Shown here: positions 17,421-26,232 of the stretch, in pieces
Layout of the letters: each line of letters opens with the position of its first letter
How positions within the stretch are numbered: position 1 is the first letter of the stretch
NCBI RefSeq assembly: GCF_900114475.1
Contig: NZ_FOTE01000008.1
Location: 186,001 to 250,000, forward strand
DNA length: 64,000 nucleotides
Reading direction: 5' to 3'
Origin: Paenibacillus sp. 1_12
GTDB lineage: Bacteria; Bacillota; Bacilli; Paenibacillales; NBRC-103111
The notes under the pieces: model-generated
Databases searched by the model: none
The model's input: only the letters and a program-made list of their open reading frames with translations
Told to the model about the DNA's origin: nothing
Program-made: the position numbers and the translations under genes

Positions 17421-20054
17421 GTGGCGAAGGCACAAGTGGATTATCAATCTTTTTTTGCACATGTCTATACATGTGCACCTATAGGAATTGCAATCATGTC
17501 CATTCAAGGCGAATGGCTGAAAGCTAATCCTGCCCTGTGCAGCATCTTGGGATATAACGAGGAAGAATTAATCAATCGATCCTCTAAGGAAGTACTGTAT
17601 AACCACGACATGTTCATAGACGATCATCATATTCAACAATTAAGGACTGGTACTGCTGTATCTTATGAACTGGAGAGACAGTTTATCCGAAAAGACGGCA
17701 GTATCATTTGGGCTTCGTTGCACGTATCCCTCGTACGAGACGAACATGAAGGCACACCGCTTTATTTCGTTACACATCTGAGTGATGTTACCAACAAAAA
17801 AGTAACCGAGCACAAATTATCGGAAATCGAGCGACTGTATACGATGATATTGGACAATGCTCAGGATGTGATCACTTATTCAACCCCAGATGGAATTATA
17901 GGCTACTGCTCGCCTTCTATTTATGATCTACTAGGGTATAGACCGGAAGAGATTATAGGGAAGACTAATATGGACATCTACCATCCCGACGATGTGGGAG
18001 GGCAGGTGGACAAGAACTGTTCCGAAACAGGTATTTACACTTGCCGAGTTCGGCACAAGAACGGCAAATATTTGTGGTTCGAAACCTCATATAAAAAAAT
18101 TCGGGATGAACAAGGCAATATGACATCGGTTTTTGGTATTGGTCGAGATATTACGGAACGTAAGAAGCATGAGGAGAATCTGTCAGAGGCACAACGGATC
18201 GCTTTATTGGGCAGCTGGGAGCTGGATATTGCTAGGGAAGAATTGGTGTTTTCCGATGAAATCTACAACATTTACAATCTGACTCGCGATCCGAAGCCTA
18301 ACAGCATACACAAATTCATTAATCTGATTCACCCTCTGGATCAACAACAATTCATAGAAGAACTGGAGAATGCCAAAAAAGGGCATGAATTAGACAAAGA
18401 ATTCCGCCATTTGCATTTGGACGGGACGATCAAATATTTGAATGTGCGTGGAGTTACGACAATGGGTAACAACGGCATCGCAGTGAAATTAATCGGAACC
18501 ATTCAGGATATTACGGAGCATAAGCGTGTCGAGCTCAAGCTGCAAGAAAGCATAGAACGCTACACTTCGTTAAAGAAATATAACCATGATGCCGTATTTT
18601 CGCTGGATTTGGAAGGTAATATCATTAATACGAATCAAAAGGCCGAGCAATTTACCGGTTTTATTGTACAGGAGATGGCAGGACTTAACTTTTCCAGATT
18701 CATCGGCATCGGTAACCTCAAGAGAAAGCTTTCCGCATTAGTGAGAGATGGCAGTTCTGAGAAGGTTATCGATAAAATTACACAAAAGAATGGACAAATC
18801 ATGGAAGTGTTAACAACGGTAGCGCCTATTATCGTTAATGAAGAAACCGTTGGTTACTATATTATTGCCAAAGATATTACGGAACAGAAGAAGCTGTTGG
18901 TTGCCAAGGAAGCCGCAGAAAAAACAAACAAGGCGAAAAGTGAGTTTTTGGCTATGATGAGCCATGAAATCCGTACCCCCATGAATGGGGTTATCGGGAT
19001 GACGCATTTGCTTCAGGATACAACGGAACTGGATGCCCAACAGGAAATCTATGTCGATATTATTCGAAAAAGCGGCGATTCGCTGCTGTCGATCATCAAT
19101 GATATTTTGGATTTTTCCAAAATCGAGTCGGGTAAGACAGATCTGGTGGAAGCTCCTATGGATATCCGCGAATGTATAGCTGAAACGCTAGACGTTCTCT
19201 CTTCTAAATCTGCTGAGAAGAATCTGGAAATGACCTATTCCGTTCATTCTCATGTGCCAAGTGTACTTGTTGGTGATGCTGATCGTCTGAAACAGGTGCT
19301 GTTGAATCTCATTGGGAATGCAGTTAAGTTTACCTACACAGGCGGTGTCTCTATTACCGTTGAGAAATGGCTGCACACCTTGAACTCCTTGCATCTTCAA
19401 TTTACGATCCGAGACAGCGGAATCGGGATTCCCGAGGACAAAATAAATCAGCTGTTCCAGCCCTTTTATCAATTGGATCATTACATGACCCGCAAATCTG
19501 AGGGAACGGGACTTGGGCTCGCGATCAGCAAGAAGCTTGTAGAAAAAATGGGTGGAGACATCTGGATAGAGCCTACGATTGGCCCGGGAGCGACCTTTGT
19601 ATTTACGGTTGCCCTTAAAGAAGAGAAGCCGATAAAAGAGGTTGATCCAGACGAGTTGTTGATGGAAGAAAAGGTTATAAAAAAATCGTTGAAAATCCTG
19701 GTTGCTGAAGATCATGAGATCAATCAACTGGTGCTGAGAAAAATGCTGGAGAAGATGGGCCATACCATCACAATCGTTGAAAATGGTAAAGAGGCTGTTA
19801 ACGCCGTAACCTTCGAAGCATTTGACCTGATTTTTATGGACGTGCAAATGCCGCTTATGAATGGCCTTGAAGCTACAAAAGCCATTAAAGGCAGCTTGTT
19901 GAACGGAGATTGCCCCGTTATTATAGCGGTTACTGCCAATGCTCTCACGGGTGACCGGGAAAAATGTATAGAAGCAGGTATGGACGATTATATTAGCAAG
20001 CCTTACAAGCGTGAGATGATTTCTGAAAGGATTGGCAAATTTTTCCCGGATTAG
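17421..20054 (+). CDS. Soluble PAS hybrid histidine kinase with receiver domain
   Basis: An 877-aa protein without membrane helices. About four PAS units (near 10-130, 135-255, 260-375, 380-490), with PAC-like DVTNKK, DITERK and DITEHK endings, are followed by a HisKA domain with phospho-acceptor His515 in SHEIRTPMNG. An HATPase follows (NLIGNAVKF, DSGIGIPED, GTGLGLAISKKL), then a C-terminal receiver with Asp807 in FMDVQMP. It senses a cytoplasmic signal or redox/ligand state and autophosphorylates, passing phosphate to its own receiver. No Hpt protein or response regulator lies next to it, so the output is unknown. The start is GTG 17421 with AGGAGGG at 17408-17414; TATAAT at about 17388 is a likely -10. 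The next gene starts 19 bases after its stop. Confidence 0.93.
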   Translation: MAKAQVDYQSFFAHVYTCAPIGIAIMSIQGEWLKANPALCSILGYNEEELINRSSKEVLYNHDMFIDDHHIQQLRTGTAVSYELERQFIRKDGSIIWASLHVSLVRDEHEGTPLYFVTHLSDVTNKKVTEHKLSEIERLYTMILDNAQDVITYSTPDGIIGYCSPSIYDLLGYRPEEIIGKTNMDIYHPDDVGGQVDKNCSETGIYTCRVRHKNGKYLWFETSYKKIRDEQGNMTSVFGIGRDITERKKHEENLSEAQRIALLGSWELDIAREELVFSDEIYNIYNLTRDPKPNSIHKFINLIHPLDQQQFIEELENAKKGHELDKEFRHLHLDGTIKYLNVRGVTTMGNNGIAVKLIGTIQDITEHKRVELKLQESIERYTSLKKYNHDAVFSLDLEGNIINTNQKAEQFTGFIVQEMAGLNFSRFIGIGNLKRKLSALVRDGSSEKVIDKITQKNGQIMEVLTTVAPIIVNEETVGYYIIAKDITEQKKLLVAKEAAEKTNKAKSEFLAMMSHEIRTPMNGVIGMTHLLQDTTELDAQQEIYVDIIRKSGDSLLSIINDILDFSKIESGKTDLVEAPMDIRECIAETLDVLSSKSAEKNLEMTYSVHSHVPSVLVGDADRLKQVLLNLIGNAVKFTYTGGVSITVEKWLHTLNSLHLQFTIRDSGIGIPEDKINQLFQPFYQLDHYMTRKSEGTGLGLAISKKLVEKMGGDIWIEPTIGPGATFVFTVALKEEKPIKEVDPDELLMEEKVIKKSLKILVAEDHEINQLVLRKMLEKMGHTITIVENGKEAVNAVTFEAFDLIFMDVQMPLMNGLEATKAIKGSLLNGDCPVIIAVTANALTGDREKCIEAGMDDYISKPYKREMISERIGKFFPD

Positions 20055-20073
20055 GGAGGATAGAGGATAGCCT

Positions 20074-20739
20074 ATGGGGAGAACAGCGATCGTTGCTGGA
20101 GCTTCAGGACTGATAGGAACTGAGCTCGTTGCATGTCTGATGAACGAGCCCTCCTATGAGCGGGTGGTAATTTTGGTGAGGAAGCCTATCCATATCGTGC
20201 ATCCCAAATGCATACAGGTGATAACCAATTACGAGCAGCTTGAAGACGAGATCAAAGCGTATATGGCGGAATCGGATCTTTTTTGCTGCTTGGGCACTAC
20301 GATCAAGAAAGCTGGGACGAAGGAGCAGTTCCGCAAGGTTGACCTTGAATATCCGATGCGGCTGGGTAAGCTGGCGAAGACATATCATGCAGCATATTTT
20401 GGAATAGTTACAGCTTTAGGGGCTAATGCCCAATCTTCTATTTTCTACAGTCAGGTGAAAGGGCAGGTAGAGGCTGATCTTGAGCAGCTGCAGCTACCAG
20501 CGTTACACCTATTTCGTCCCTCCTTGCTGCTCGGAGAACGATCGGATGTACGTACTGGCGAAAGGATCGGAGCTGTCTTATCCGTTGCCGTGACACCTTT
20601 ACTCATAGGAGGCCTGCAAAAATATAAGCCCATTCATGTAAAAACCGTTGCCAAGGCAATGCTTCATACGGCTTTATTGGGTAATAGAGGAATACATAGG
20701 TATCAATACGAGCAGATCGAAGAGCTTGCCGCTAAATAA
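20074..20739 (+). CDS. NAD(P)-binding Rossmann protein, TIP30/YbjT-like
   Basis: A 221-aa protein with an N-terminal GASGLIG dinucleotide-binding loop at residues 9-15, and YSQVKG near 129, a Y-x3-K pair like that of extended short-chain dehydrogenases. The CCLGTTIKKAGTKEQF segment near 70-85 is typical of the HTATIP2/TIP30-like oxidoreductase group. The substrate is unknown. GGGAGG at 20054-20059 precedes ATG 20074. Close spacing after the histidine kinase suggests one transcript, but I see no functional link. Confidence 0.8.
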   Translation: MGRTAIVAGASGLIGTELVACLMNEPSYERVVILVRKPIHIVHPKCIQVITNYEQLEDEIKAYMAESDLFCCLGTTIKKAGTKEQFRKVDLEYPMRLGKLAKTYHAAYFGIVTALGANAQSSIFYSQVKGQVEADLEQLQLPALHLFRPSLLLGERSDVRTGERIGAVLSVAVTPLLIGGLQKYKPIHVKTVAKAMLHTALLGNRGIHRYQYEQIEELAAK

Positions 20740-20783
20740 GCCTGCGAAACGTCAGCCTGCGGAACGATATTTGGCCGCGCCGC

Positions 20784-20906
20784 GGATGCTTACGATATAA
20801 GTTTTCTTCGAAAACTCTGGAGCTGGATGCTTACGAAGTAAGTTTTCTTCGAAAACTCTGGAGCTGGATGCTTACGAAGTAAGTTTTCTTCGAAAACTTT
20901 GAGGAG
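20784..20906. repeat. Three tandem 41-bp repeats
   Basis: Units begin with GGATGCTTACGA at 20784, 20825 and 20866, a period of exactly 41. Each has two tiny palindromes, CTTACGAAGTAAG (imperfect in the first unit) and AGTTTTCTTCGAAAACT, and ends CTGGAGCT. The third unit diverges at its end into TTTGAGGAGG, which is the ribosome site of the dehydrogenase gene at 20915. The units fill most of the 175-base gap. Confidence 0.9.
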
Positions 20907-20914
20907 GAATCAGA

Positions 20915-21871
20915 ATGGTACGTAAGATTGTTTTTATTCAGGAAATTACCGAAACACATGAAAAGCAGATCCGCAGCATTGCACGTGATTGGGAGCTAAT
21001 CAGCGGCAAGGATCAAGAGCTGTGGCTGCCTCATCTGGCGGAAGCTGAGATTGTGGTAGGTTGGAATTCGACAGTAGCTAAGGAGTGTCTGCAATCGGAT
21101 ACCATGTTACGTTGGATACAAAGCTGGGGTGCTGGCGTAGATACAATGCCATTAACTGCAATAGGCGAATATGGGGTTCTATTAACCAATTCCAGCGGCG
21201 TACATCCGAATCCGATTTCAGAATCCATCTTTGCCATGATGCTTGGATTAACCCGTCAGCTGCAGCGGTCGATACGTAATCAGCTGCAGCATAAGTGGAA
21301 ACAGCTGAAAGATCTTGGTGAAATTCATGGAAAAACAATTGGCATTCTCGGGGTCGGCTCGATAGGCTTGGAGGTAGCCAAAATATCCAAAGTATTCGGG
21401 ATGAACGTTATTGGCGTTAAACGTACATTATCCGAATCGGTATACGTGGACCGTATGGTATTGATGGATAGCTTGGAAGAGGTACTGCGCGAGAGTGATT
21501 ATATTGTGAATACATTGCCACACACCTCAGAGACGAACCATGTGATGGGACGCGCCCAGTTTGCTGCCATGAAGGATTCGGCTTTTTATATCAATATCGG
21601 ACGAGGCGGGACGACAGATACGGAAGCCTTGGTTGAAGCGCTTCAGCATGGCACGATTGCCGGGGCAGGTCTTGACGTATTTGAAGTAGAGCCGCTGCCA
21701 GCGGATCATGTGCTATGGGATATGGATAATGTCATCATCTCAGCCCACAATACGGGGATTACCCAATATTATGAGGAGCGGGCCATGCAAATATTTCTGC
21801 GTAATCTAATGGATTATGTAGAGGGCAGAGAGCCTCAGCTCAATCGGGTTAACTTGGCACAGCAATATTAA
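20915..21871 (+). CDS. D-isomer-specific 2-hydroxyacid dehydrogenase
   Basis: A 318-aa two-domain NAD(P)H enzyme. The coenzyme site is GILGVGSIGLEVAK near residues 142-155. The catalytic Arg lies in NIGRGGTTD, Glu in DVFEVEPLP, and His in SAHNTGITQ. Family knowledge: it interconverts 2-oxoacids and D-2-hydroxyacids (glyoxylate/hydroxypyruvate, phenylpyruvate and similar); the short, unregulated form here does not reveal the substrate. GAGGAGG at 20901-20907 precedes ATG 20915. It stands alone between a tandem repeat and a terminator. Confidence 0.9.
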   Translation: MVRKIVFIQEITETHEKQIRSIARDWELISGKDQELWLPHLAEAEIVVGWNSTVAKECLQSDTMLRWIQSWGAGVDTMPLTAIGEYGVLLTNSSGVHPNPISESIFAMMLGLTRQLQRSIRNQLQHKWKQLKDLGEIHGKTIGILGVGSIGLEVAKISKVFGMNVIGVKRTLSESVYVDRMVLMDSLEEVLRESDYIVNTLPHTSETNHVMGRAQFAAMKDSAFYINIGRGGTTDTEALVEALQHGTIAGAGLDVFEVEPLPADHVLWDMDNVIISAHNTGITQYYEERAMQIFLRNLMDYVEGREPQLNRVNLAQQY

Positions 21872-21888
21872 TTGAATAGCTGTAAAGG

Positions 21889-21934
21889 CAAAAACATCCC
21901 AGGCTGCGGCAATTAGCAGTTAGGGATGTTTTTG
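21889..21934. terminator. Terminator, possibly bidirectional
   Basis: CAAAAACATCCC pairs with GGGATGTTTTTG around a 22-base loop that has its own weak pairing. It lies after the dehydrogenase gene and 105 bases from the end of aroC on the other strand. Confidence 0.8.
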
Positions 21935-22039
21935 CTGAGAACATCACTTGCTTGGCTTATAGATTCATTCGCAAACATAACGTGTTATTACTTGTTCTGG
22001 CTGCCTGACGATCATCGATCTTTGTTCTTTCATCCCCAA

Positions 22040-23095
22040 TTAGTCGTGCATAGCTGCTTGTCTTTTGAACTGATCCTCCAGTACGAGACAAGCCATAGCT
22101 TCAATTACAGGAACAATCCTAGGGCAGATACAAGGGTCATGTCTGCCTTCAGTAACGATGGATTGCTCTTCACCGTTAACGTTTATCGTCTGCTGCGGGA
22201 CTGAAATGGAGGAGGTGGGTTTTACCGCAACACGGAACACAATTTCTTCCCCGGTGCTGATTCCCCCAATAATTCCGCCTGCATGATTGCTCATAAAACC
22301 AGATGTCTGCATCTGATCATTGTGCTCACTGCCTAACATGTCCGCTGCCGCGAAACCCGCTCCATATTCAATGCCTTTAATTGCGCCAATTGAGAGCATC
22401 GCGCGTGCCAGCTCGGCATCCAGCTTATCAAACACCGGTTCTCCTATACCCGGCAGGACACCACGGATTCTGCATTCCACAATGCCTCCACAGCTATTTC
22501 CGACAGCGGCCAGCGCTTCAATCTTCGCAATCATGGCTTTTGCTGCCATGGGGTCGCAGGCACGGGCGGCATTGCGCTCTATTTCTTGCTCATCAAACGT
22601 CTCACATTGAATTCCGCCGATTGCTTTTGTATAAGCAACAATACTGACGCCTCTGCGTTCCAGCAGCTTGCGTGCCACGGCTCCTGCTGCAACACGTCCT
22701 GCTGTTTCCCGTCCCGAAGCTCTGCCGCTTCCCCGATGATCACGAATTCCATATTTTTGCAAATAGGTAAAGTCAGCATGTCCCGGGCGAAAAGCATGCT
22801 GGATATCGTTATAGGCTGAAGACTGCATATCGTGATTATGCATCACCATACATAGCGGTGTTCCTGTAGTTTTGCCTTCATACATTCCGGAAAGAATATG
22901 CACAATGTCTGATTCTTTGCGTGGTGAAGTAACCGTGGATTGCCCCGGTTTTCTACGGTCCAATTGGATTTGGATATAAGCCTCATCGATTTCAATACCT
23001 GGCGTAACCCCATCGACAATGACGCCAACAGCGGCACCATGGGATTCACCAAAAGTCGTAATTTTAAAAACCTCGCCGAATGAATTTCCAGCCAT
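22040..23095 (-). CDS. aroC: Chorismate synthase
   Basis: 351 aa, within the usual 350-390 range. It converts 5-enolpyruvylshikimate 3-phosphate to chorismate with reduced FMN, the last step of the shared aromatic pathway. Signatures seen: GESHG near residues 14-18, GHADFTY followed by the Arg-rich RDHRGSGRASGRETAGR, and NHAGGIIGGIS in the last third. ATG 23095 (minus) is preceded by CAGGAGG; a 33-residue extension upstream lacks support. It is alone rather than in an aro/trp operon, flanked by a dehydrogenase and a regulator with no aromatic connection. Confidence 0.95.
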   Translation of the reverse strand: MAGNSFGEVFKITTFGESHGAAVGVIVDGVTPGIEIDEAYIQIQLDRRKPGQSTVTSPRKESDIVHILSGMYEGKTTGTPLCMVMHNHDMQSSAYNDIQHAFRPGHADFTYLQKYGIRDHRGSGRASGRETAGRVAAGAVARKLLERRGVSIVAYTKAIGGIQCETFDEQEIERNAARACDPMAAKAMIAKIEALAAVGNSCGGIVECRIRGVLPGIGEPVFDKLDAELARAMLSIGAIKGIEYGAGFAAADMLGSEHNDQMQTSGFMSNHAGGIIGGISTGEEIVFRVAVKPTSSISVPQQTINVNGEEQSIVTEGRHDPCICPRIVPVIEAMACLVLEDQFKRQAAMHD

Positions 23096-23398
23096 GATTA
23101 AAACCTCCTGATATACGGCTGCAGCTCGTTGTTGTGATAGTCTTAATAATACCATTCCATTCTGAGATAAATAAAATCGAAATTTTAAAGGCATGACATA
23201 GATAATTTCAATATCACAATGAATTGATAAATGGTATTACAGAGATATTTACTTACGTGATTGGATTTTAATGATATATAATCTAACGTATTGTGATATA
23301 TAAAGACTTAAAAATGGATTATATCAAAAATAAATATTATTGTGTTATATATATGTTATATTAATTACTAATGAAAGGGTTTTCTTTTTAAAAAAGTG

Positions 23399-23427
23399 TT
23401 GACTGTGAATGTTTTTAAATATATATT
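23399..23427 (+). promoter_or_regulatory. Sigma-A promoter of the DauR-like regulator
   Basis: TTGACT and TATATT are separated by 17 bases in a very A/T-rich 390-base gap between the aroC and regulator starts. The spacing and hexamers are close to consensus, about 60 bases before the ATG at 23487. Confidence 0.65.
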
Positions 23428-23486
23428 AATATAAAGAAAAAAAATTAGATCATCTAAAAAATTTTAATATAGGTGTGTGATGTGAA

Positions 23487-24152
23487 ATGGAAAGTGTCAA
23501 ACTTGAACTTGATTTTTTAACCTCAATGATTAATGGGATCGCCGCTCAGTTCGGAGATAAATGCGAGGTTGTTCTGCATGATTTGACTCAAAATTACGAT
23601 AGTACTATCGTTGCCATCAAAAACGGCCATATTACAGGTAGAAGAATTGGTGATTGCGGCAGTAATCTAGGGCTTGAGGTACTTCGGGGCACGGTTAAGG
23701 ATGGAGACCGTTACAATTATCTGACGCAAACGAAGGAGGGGAAAATTTTGAGGTCCTCTTCCGTATATATTAAAAATAGTCAAGGTGAAACGATTGGCGC
23801 CGTCTGTATGAATCTGGATATTTCTGATTTCATTTTGGCCGAGAACACGATCAAATCAATTACGATGCGCAATAATACCTCAGAGGTAGAAGAAGTATTT
23901 GTAAAAGATGTGAATGAGCTTTTGGATTTTTTACTGCAGGAATGCCAGAATGAAATCGGAAAGCCTGTCACCCATATGTCCAAGGAAGAAAAGCTTAAAG
24001 CAATCCAATATCTCGATAATAAAGGTGCGTTTTTGATCAAAAAGGCTGGAGATAAAGTGTGTAAATTTTTTGATATTTCCAAGTTCACCTTGTACAACTA
24101 CCTGGATGATGTTCGTACCACACAAAAGGATATGCTTCAATCTAAATTATAA
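23487..24152 (+). CDS. YheO/DauR-like PAS-HTH transcriptional regulator
   Basis: 221 aa in two parts: a YheO-type PAS domain (about 5-120, with CEVVLHDL, GRRIGD and GAVCMNLDIS) and a C-terminal helix-turn-helix (about 160-215, with FLIKKAGDKVCKFFDISKFT then LYNYLDD). Family knowledge: DauR controls D-arginine catabolism and relatives often sit beside amino-acid use genes. It stands 110 bases ahead of an eleven-gene peptide uptake and breakdown set in the same direction, and most likely controls it in response to an amino acid or peptide product. TTGACT at 24187-24192 in the gap could be the -35 of the operon, but its -10 is weak. Confidence 0.85.
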   Translation: MESVKLELDFLTSMINGIAAQFGDKCEVVLHDLTQNYDSTIVAIKNGHITGRRIGDCGSNLGLEVLRGTVKDGDRYNYLTQTKEGKILRSSSVYIKNSQGETIGAVCMNLDISDFILAENTIKSITMRNNTSEVEEVFVKDVNELLDFLLQECQNEIGKPVTHMSKEEKLKAIQYLDNKGAFLIKKAGDKVCKFFDISKFTLYNYLDDVRTTQKDMLQSKL

Positions 24153-24262
24153 GGGGGGAGCTTCATTTCCTTCCTTATACAGCAATTTGACTTTGTTTAT
24201 TGATTCATAAATAAGTTACATAGTAAGAATGTTGAGTAATTATGGAAAAAGGAGGTTCCTCT

Positions 24263-25228
24263 ATGGTTCAGCCACTTCTATCGGTTGAAAATTTAAAAAC
24301 ATTTTTTATTAAGGGGGATGTAGAGGTTCATGCTGTAGATGGCATCGATCTCACGATTTACCCGAAGCAAATCGTCTGTATTGTCGGAGAATCAGGCTGC
24401 GGCAAAAGCATGACGTCCTTATCTATTATGGGATTGGTTCCGAAGCCGCATGGACGTGTGGTCGATGGACAGATTTGGTTCGGAGGTCAGAATTTACTGG
24501 GAATGACGGAAAGCCAACTGTCTACGATCCGTGGGAACGATATCTCGATGATTTTTCAGGAACCGATGACTTCGTTGAATCCTGTGTTGACGATCGGGGA
24601 TCAGATGACAGAGGTGCTGCTCAGGCACCGTAACATATCGAAGCTGCAAGCGCTTCAAAAAGTTATTGAAATGCTGGAGTTCGTTGGTGTAGCGAGAGCG
24701 AAAGATATTGTGAAGGAGTATCCGCATCAATTTTCCGGTGGCATGCGCCAGCGTGTGATGATCGGTATGGCTATGATTTGCGAGCCAAAGCTGCTGATTG
24801 CGGATGAACCTACAACAGCTCTTGATGTGACCATACAGGCACAAGTGCTTGATCTAATGAAACGGATGCGTGATGAATTTGAAACCTCGGTGATGATGAT
24901 TACCCATGATTTGGGTGTGGTAGCTGAAATCGCTGATCAGGTTGTCGTTATGTATGCGGGTCAGGTTGTTGAAAGTGCATCTGCCGATCATCTGTTTGAG
25001 GATCCTCTTCATCCCTATTCCCAGGCGTTGTTGAAATCCATTCCGTCGCTTGATGAAGAGAAGGAAATATTGTACTCGATTCCAGGTACGGTTCCGGATT
25101 CTTCAAAGTATCCGACAGGATGCCGGTTTGCGGAACGCTGCGAGTGGACACAGCCTTCCTGTATTGAAAAAATGCCGGAGCTGCGCGAAGTAAAGCCCGG
25201 ACAGTTCGCCCGATGTGATCTCATCTAG
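24263..25228 (+). CDS. Dipeptide/oligopeptide ABC transporter ATPase (DppD/OppD type)
   Basis: 321 aa. Walker [12 protein letters not shown], signature FSGGMRQRV and Walker B LLIADEPTTALD are all intact. The C-terminal peptide-transporter extension with cysteines in CRFAERC and near the end can hold an iron-sulfur or zinc site, as in this subfamily. It powers import with the partner ATPase that follows 17 bases later. AAGGAGG at 24249-24255 sets ATG 24263 as the start; an ATG at 24242 would lie upstream of that site. First gene of the peptide operon. Confidence 0.93.
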   Translation: MVQPLLSVENLKTFFIKGDVEVHAVDGIDLTIYPKQIVCIVGESGCGKSMTSLSIMGLVPKPHGRVVDGQIWFGGQNLLGMTESQLSTIRGNDISMIFQEPMTSLNPVLTIGDQMTEVLLRHRNISKLQALQKVIEMLEFVGVARAKDIVKEYPHQFSGGMRQRVMIGMAMICEPKLLIADEPTTALDVTIQAQVLDLMKRMRDEFETSVMMITHDLGVVAEIADQVVVMYAGQVVESASADHLFEDPLHPYSQALLKSIPSLDEEKEILYSIPGTVPDSSKYPTGCRFAERCEWTQPSCIEKMPELREVKPGQFARCDLI

Positions 25229-25245
25229 CAGAAAGGAGGGAATCT

Positions 25246-26232
25246 ATGAGCAATCAGTTGTTGGAAGTTTCCAATCTCAAAAAGTATTTTCCGATTCAAG
25301 CAGGACTCATTCGTAAAACCATAGGGCATGTGAAAGCGATAGATGATGTTTCCTTTCAATTAGGCTATGGTGAAACGCTTGGCATAGTCGGTGAGTCGGG
25401 TTGTGGGAAATCGACCTTGGGTCGAATGATCATGCGCGTTCTGGAGCCGACAGCAGGAAGTATCCTATTCGATCAACAGGATATTACTCAAATGCACGGA
25501 AACACGCTTCGCCGCACCCGTCGTAATTTCCAAATGGTATTCCAGGATCCGTATGCATCGTTGAATCCAAAAATGACGGTTGCGGATATTATTGCAGAGC
25601 CGCTTCTCGTAAATGGAATTATGAATCGCAGCGAAGCATCGGTCAAGGTCAATCAACTATTGGATCTGGTTGGCTTGCGTGAAAAGGATTTAAGGAAATA
25701 CCCGCATGAGTTTTCCGGGGGCCAAAGACAGCGTATTGGTATTGCGCGGGCTTTATCTTTAAGCCCAAAGCTGATAGTGGCGGATGAGGCGGTCTCGGCT
25801 CTGGATGTATCCATTCAGGCACAGATTCTGAATCTGATGATGGATTTGAAGAAGGAGTTTAAACTTTCTTATATTTTCATTTCGCATAATCTTTCCGTAG
25901 TCAAGCATATCAGCAACCGCGTCGGTGTGATGTATTTAGGACATCTGGTGGAGATCGGGGATAAGGACAGTTTGTACCAAGAACCACTTCATCCTTATAC
26001 AAAAGCGCTTTTATCCTCTTCACCCGTTACGAAAAGAGGGGCAAAGCGGGAGAAAATTATTTTACAGGGGGAAGTCCCGAGCCCTGCTAATCCACCGCAA
26101 GGCTGTCCGTTTCATACACGCTGTTCGCAGGTGATGGATGTTTGCAGAACGGCCCGGCCGCAGCTGCAGGAAATAAAGCCAGGGCATTACACAGCTTGTC
26201 ATTTATACGAAACGGTAGGTGTGCAGTTATGA
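25246..26232 (+). CDS. Dipeptide/oligopeptide ABC transporter ATPase (DppF/OppF type)
   Basis: 328 aa, second ATPase of the importer. Walker [11 protein letters not shown], signature FSGGQRQRI and Walker [13 protein letters not shown] are present, with the C-terminal peptide-transporter extension [22 protein letters not shown] at 25231-25238 precedes ATG 25246. The stop codon overlaps the start of the amidohydrolase gene (ATGA), which argues for coupled translation and a shared task. Confidence 0.93.
   Translation: MSNQLLEVSNLKKYFPIQAGLIRKTIGHVKAIDDVSFQLGYGETLGIVGESGCGKSTLGRMIMRVLEPTAGSILFDQQDITQMHGNTLRRTRRNFQMVFQDPYASLNPKMTVADIIAEPLLVNGIMNRSEASVKVNQLLDLVGLREKDLRKYPHEFSGGQRQRIGIARALSLSPKLIVADEAVSALDVSIQAQILNLMMDLKKEFKLSYIFISHNLSVVKHISNRVGVMYLGHLVEIGDKDSLYQEPLHPYTKALLSSSPVTKRGAKREKIILQGEVPSPANPPQGCPFHTRCSQVMDVCRTARPQLQEIKPGHYTACHLYETVGVQL

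Noticed and set aside
20784-20906. Possible mini CRISPR array
   Set aside because: The 41-bp units are directly adjacent with no unique spacers and no cas gene is present, so it is a plain tandem repeat.
21926-22204. Plus-strand open frame of 92 codons
   Set aside because: Mostly antisense to the end of aroC, no ribosome site, non-protein-like composition.
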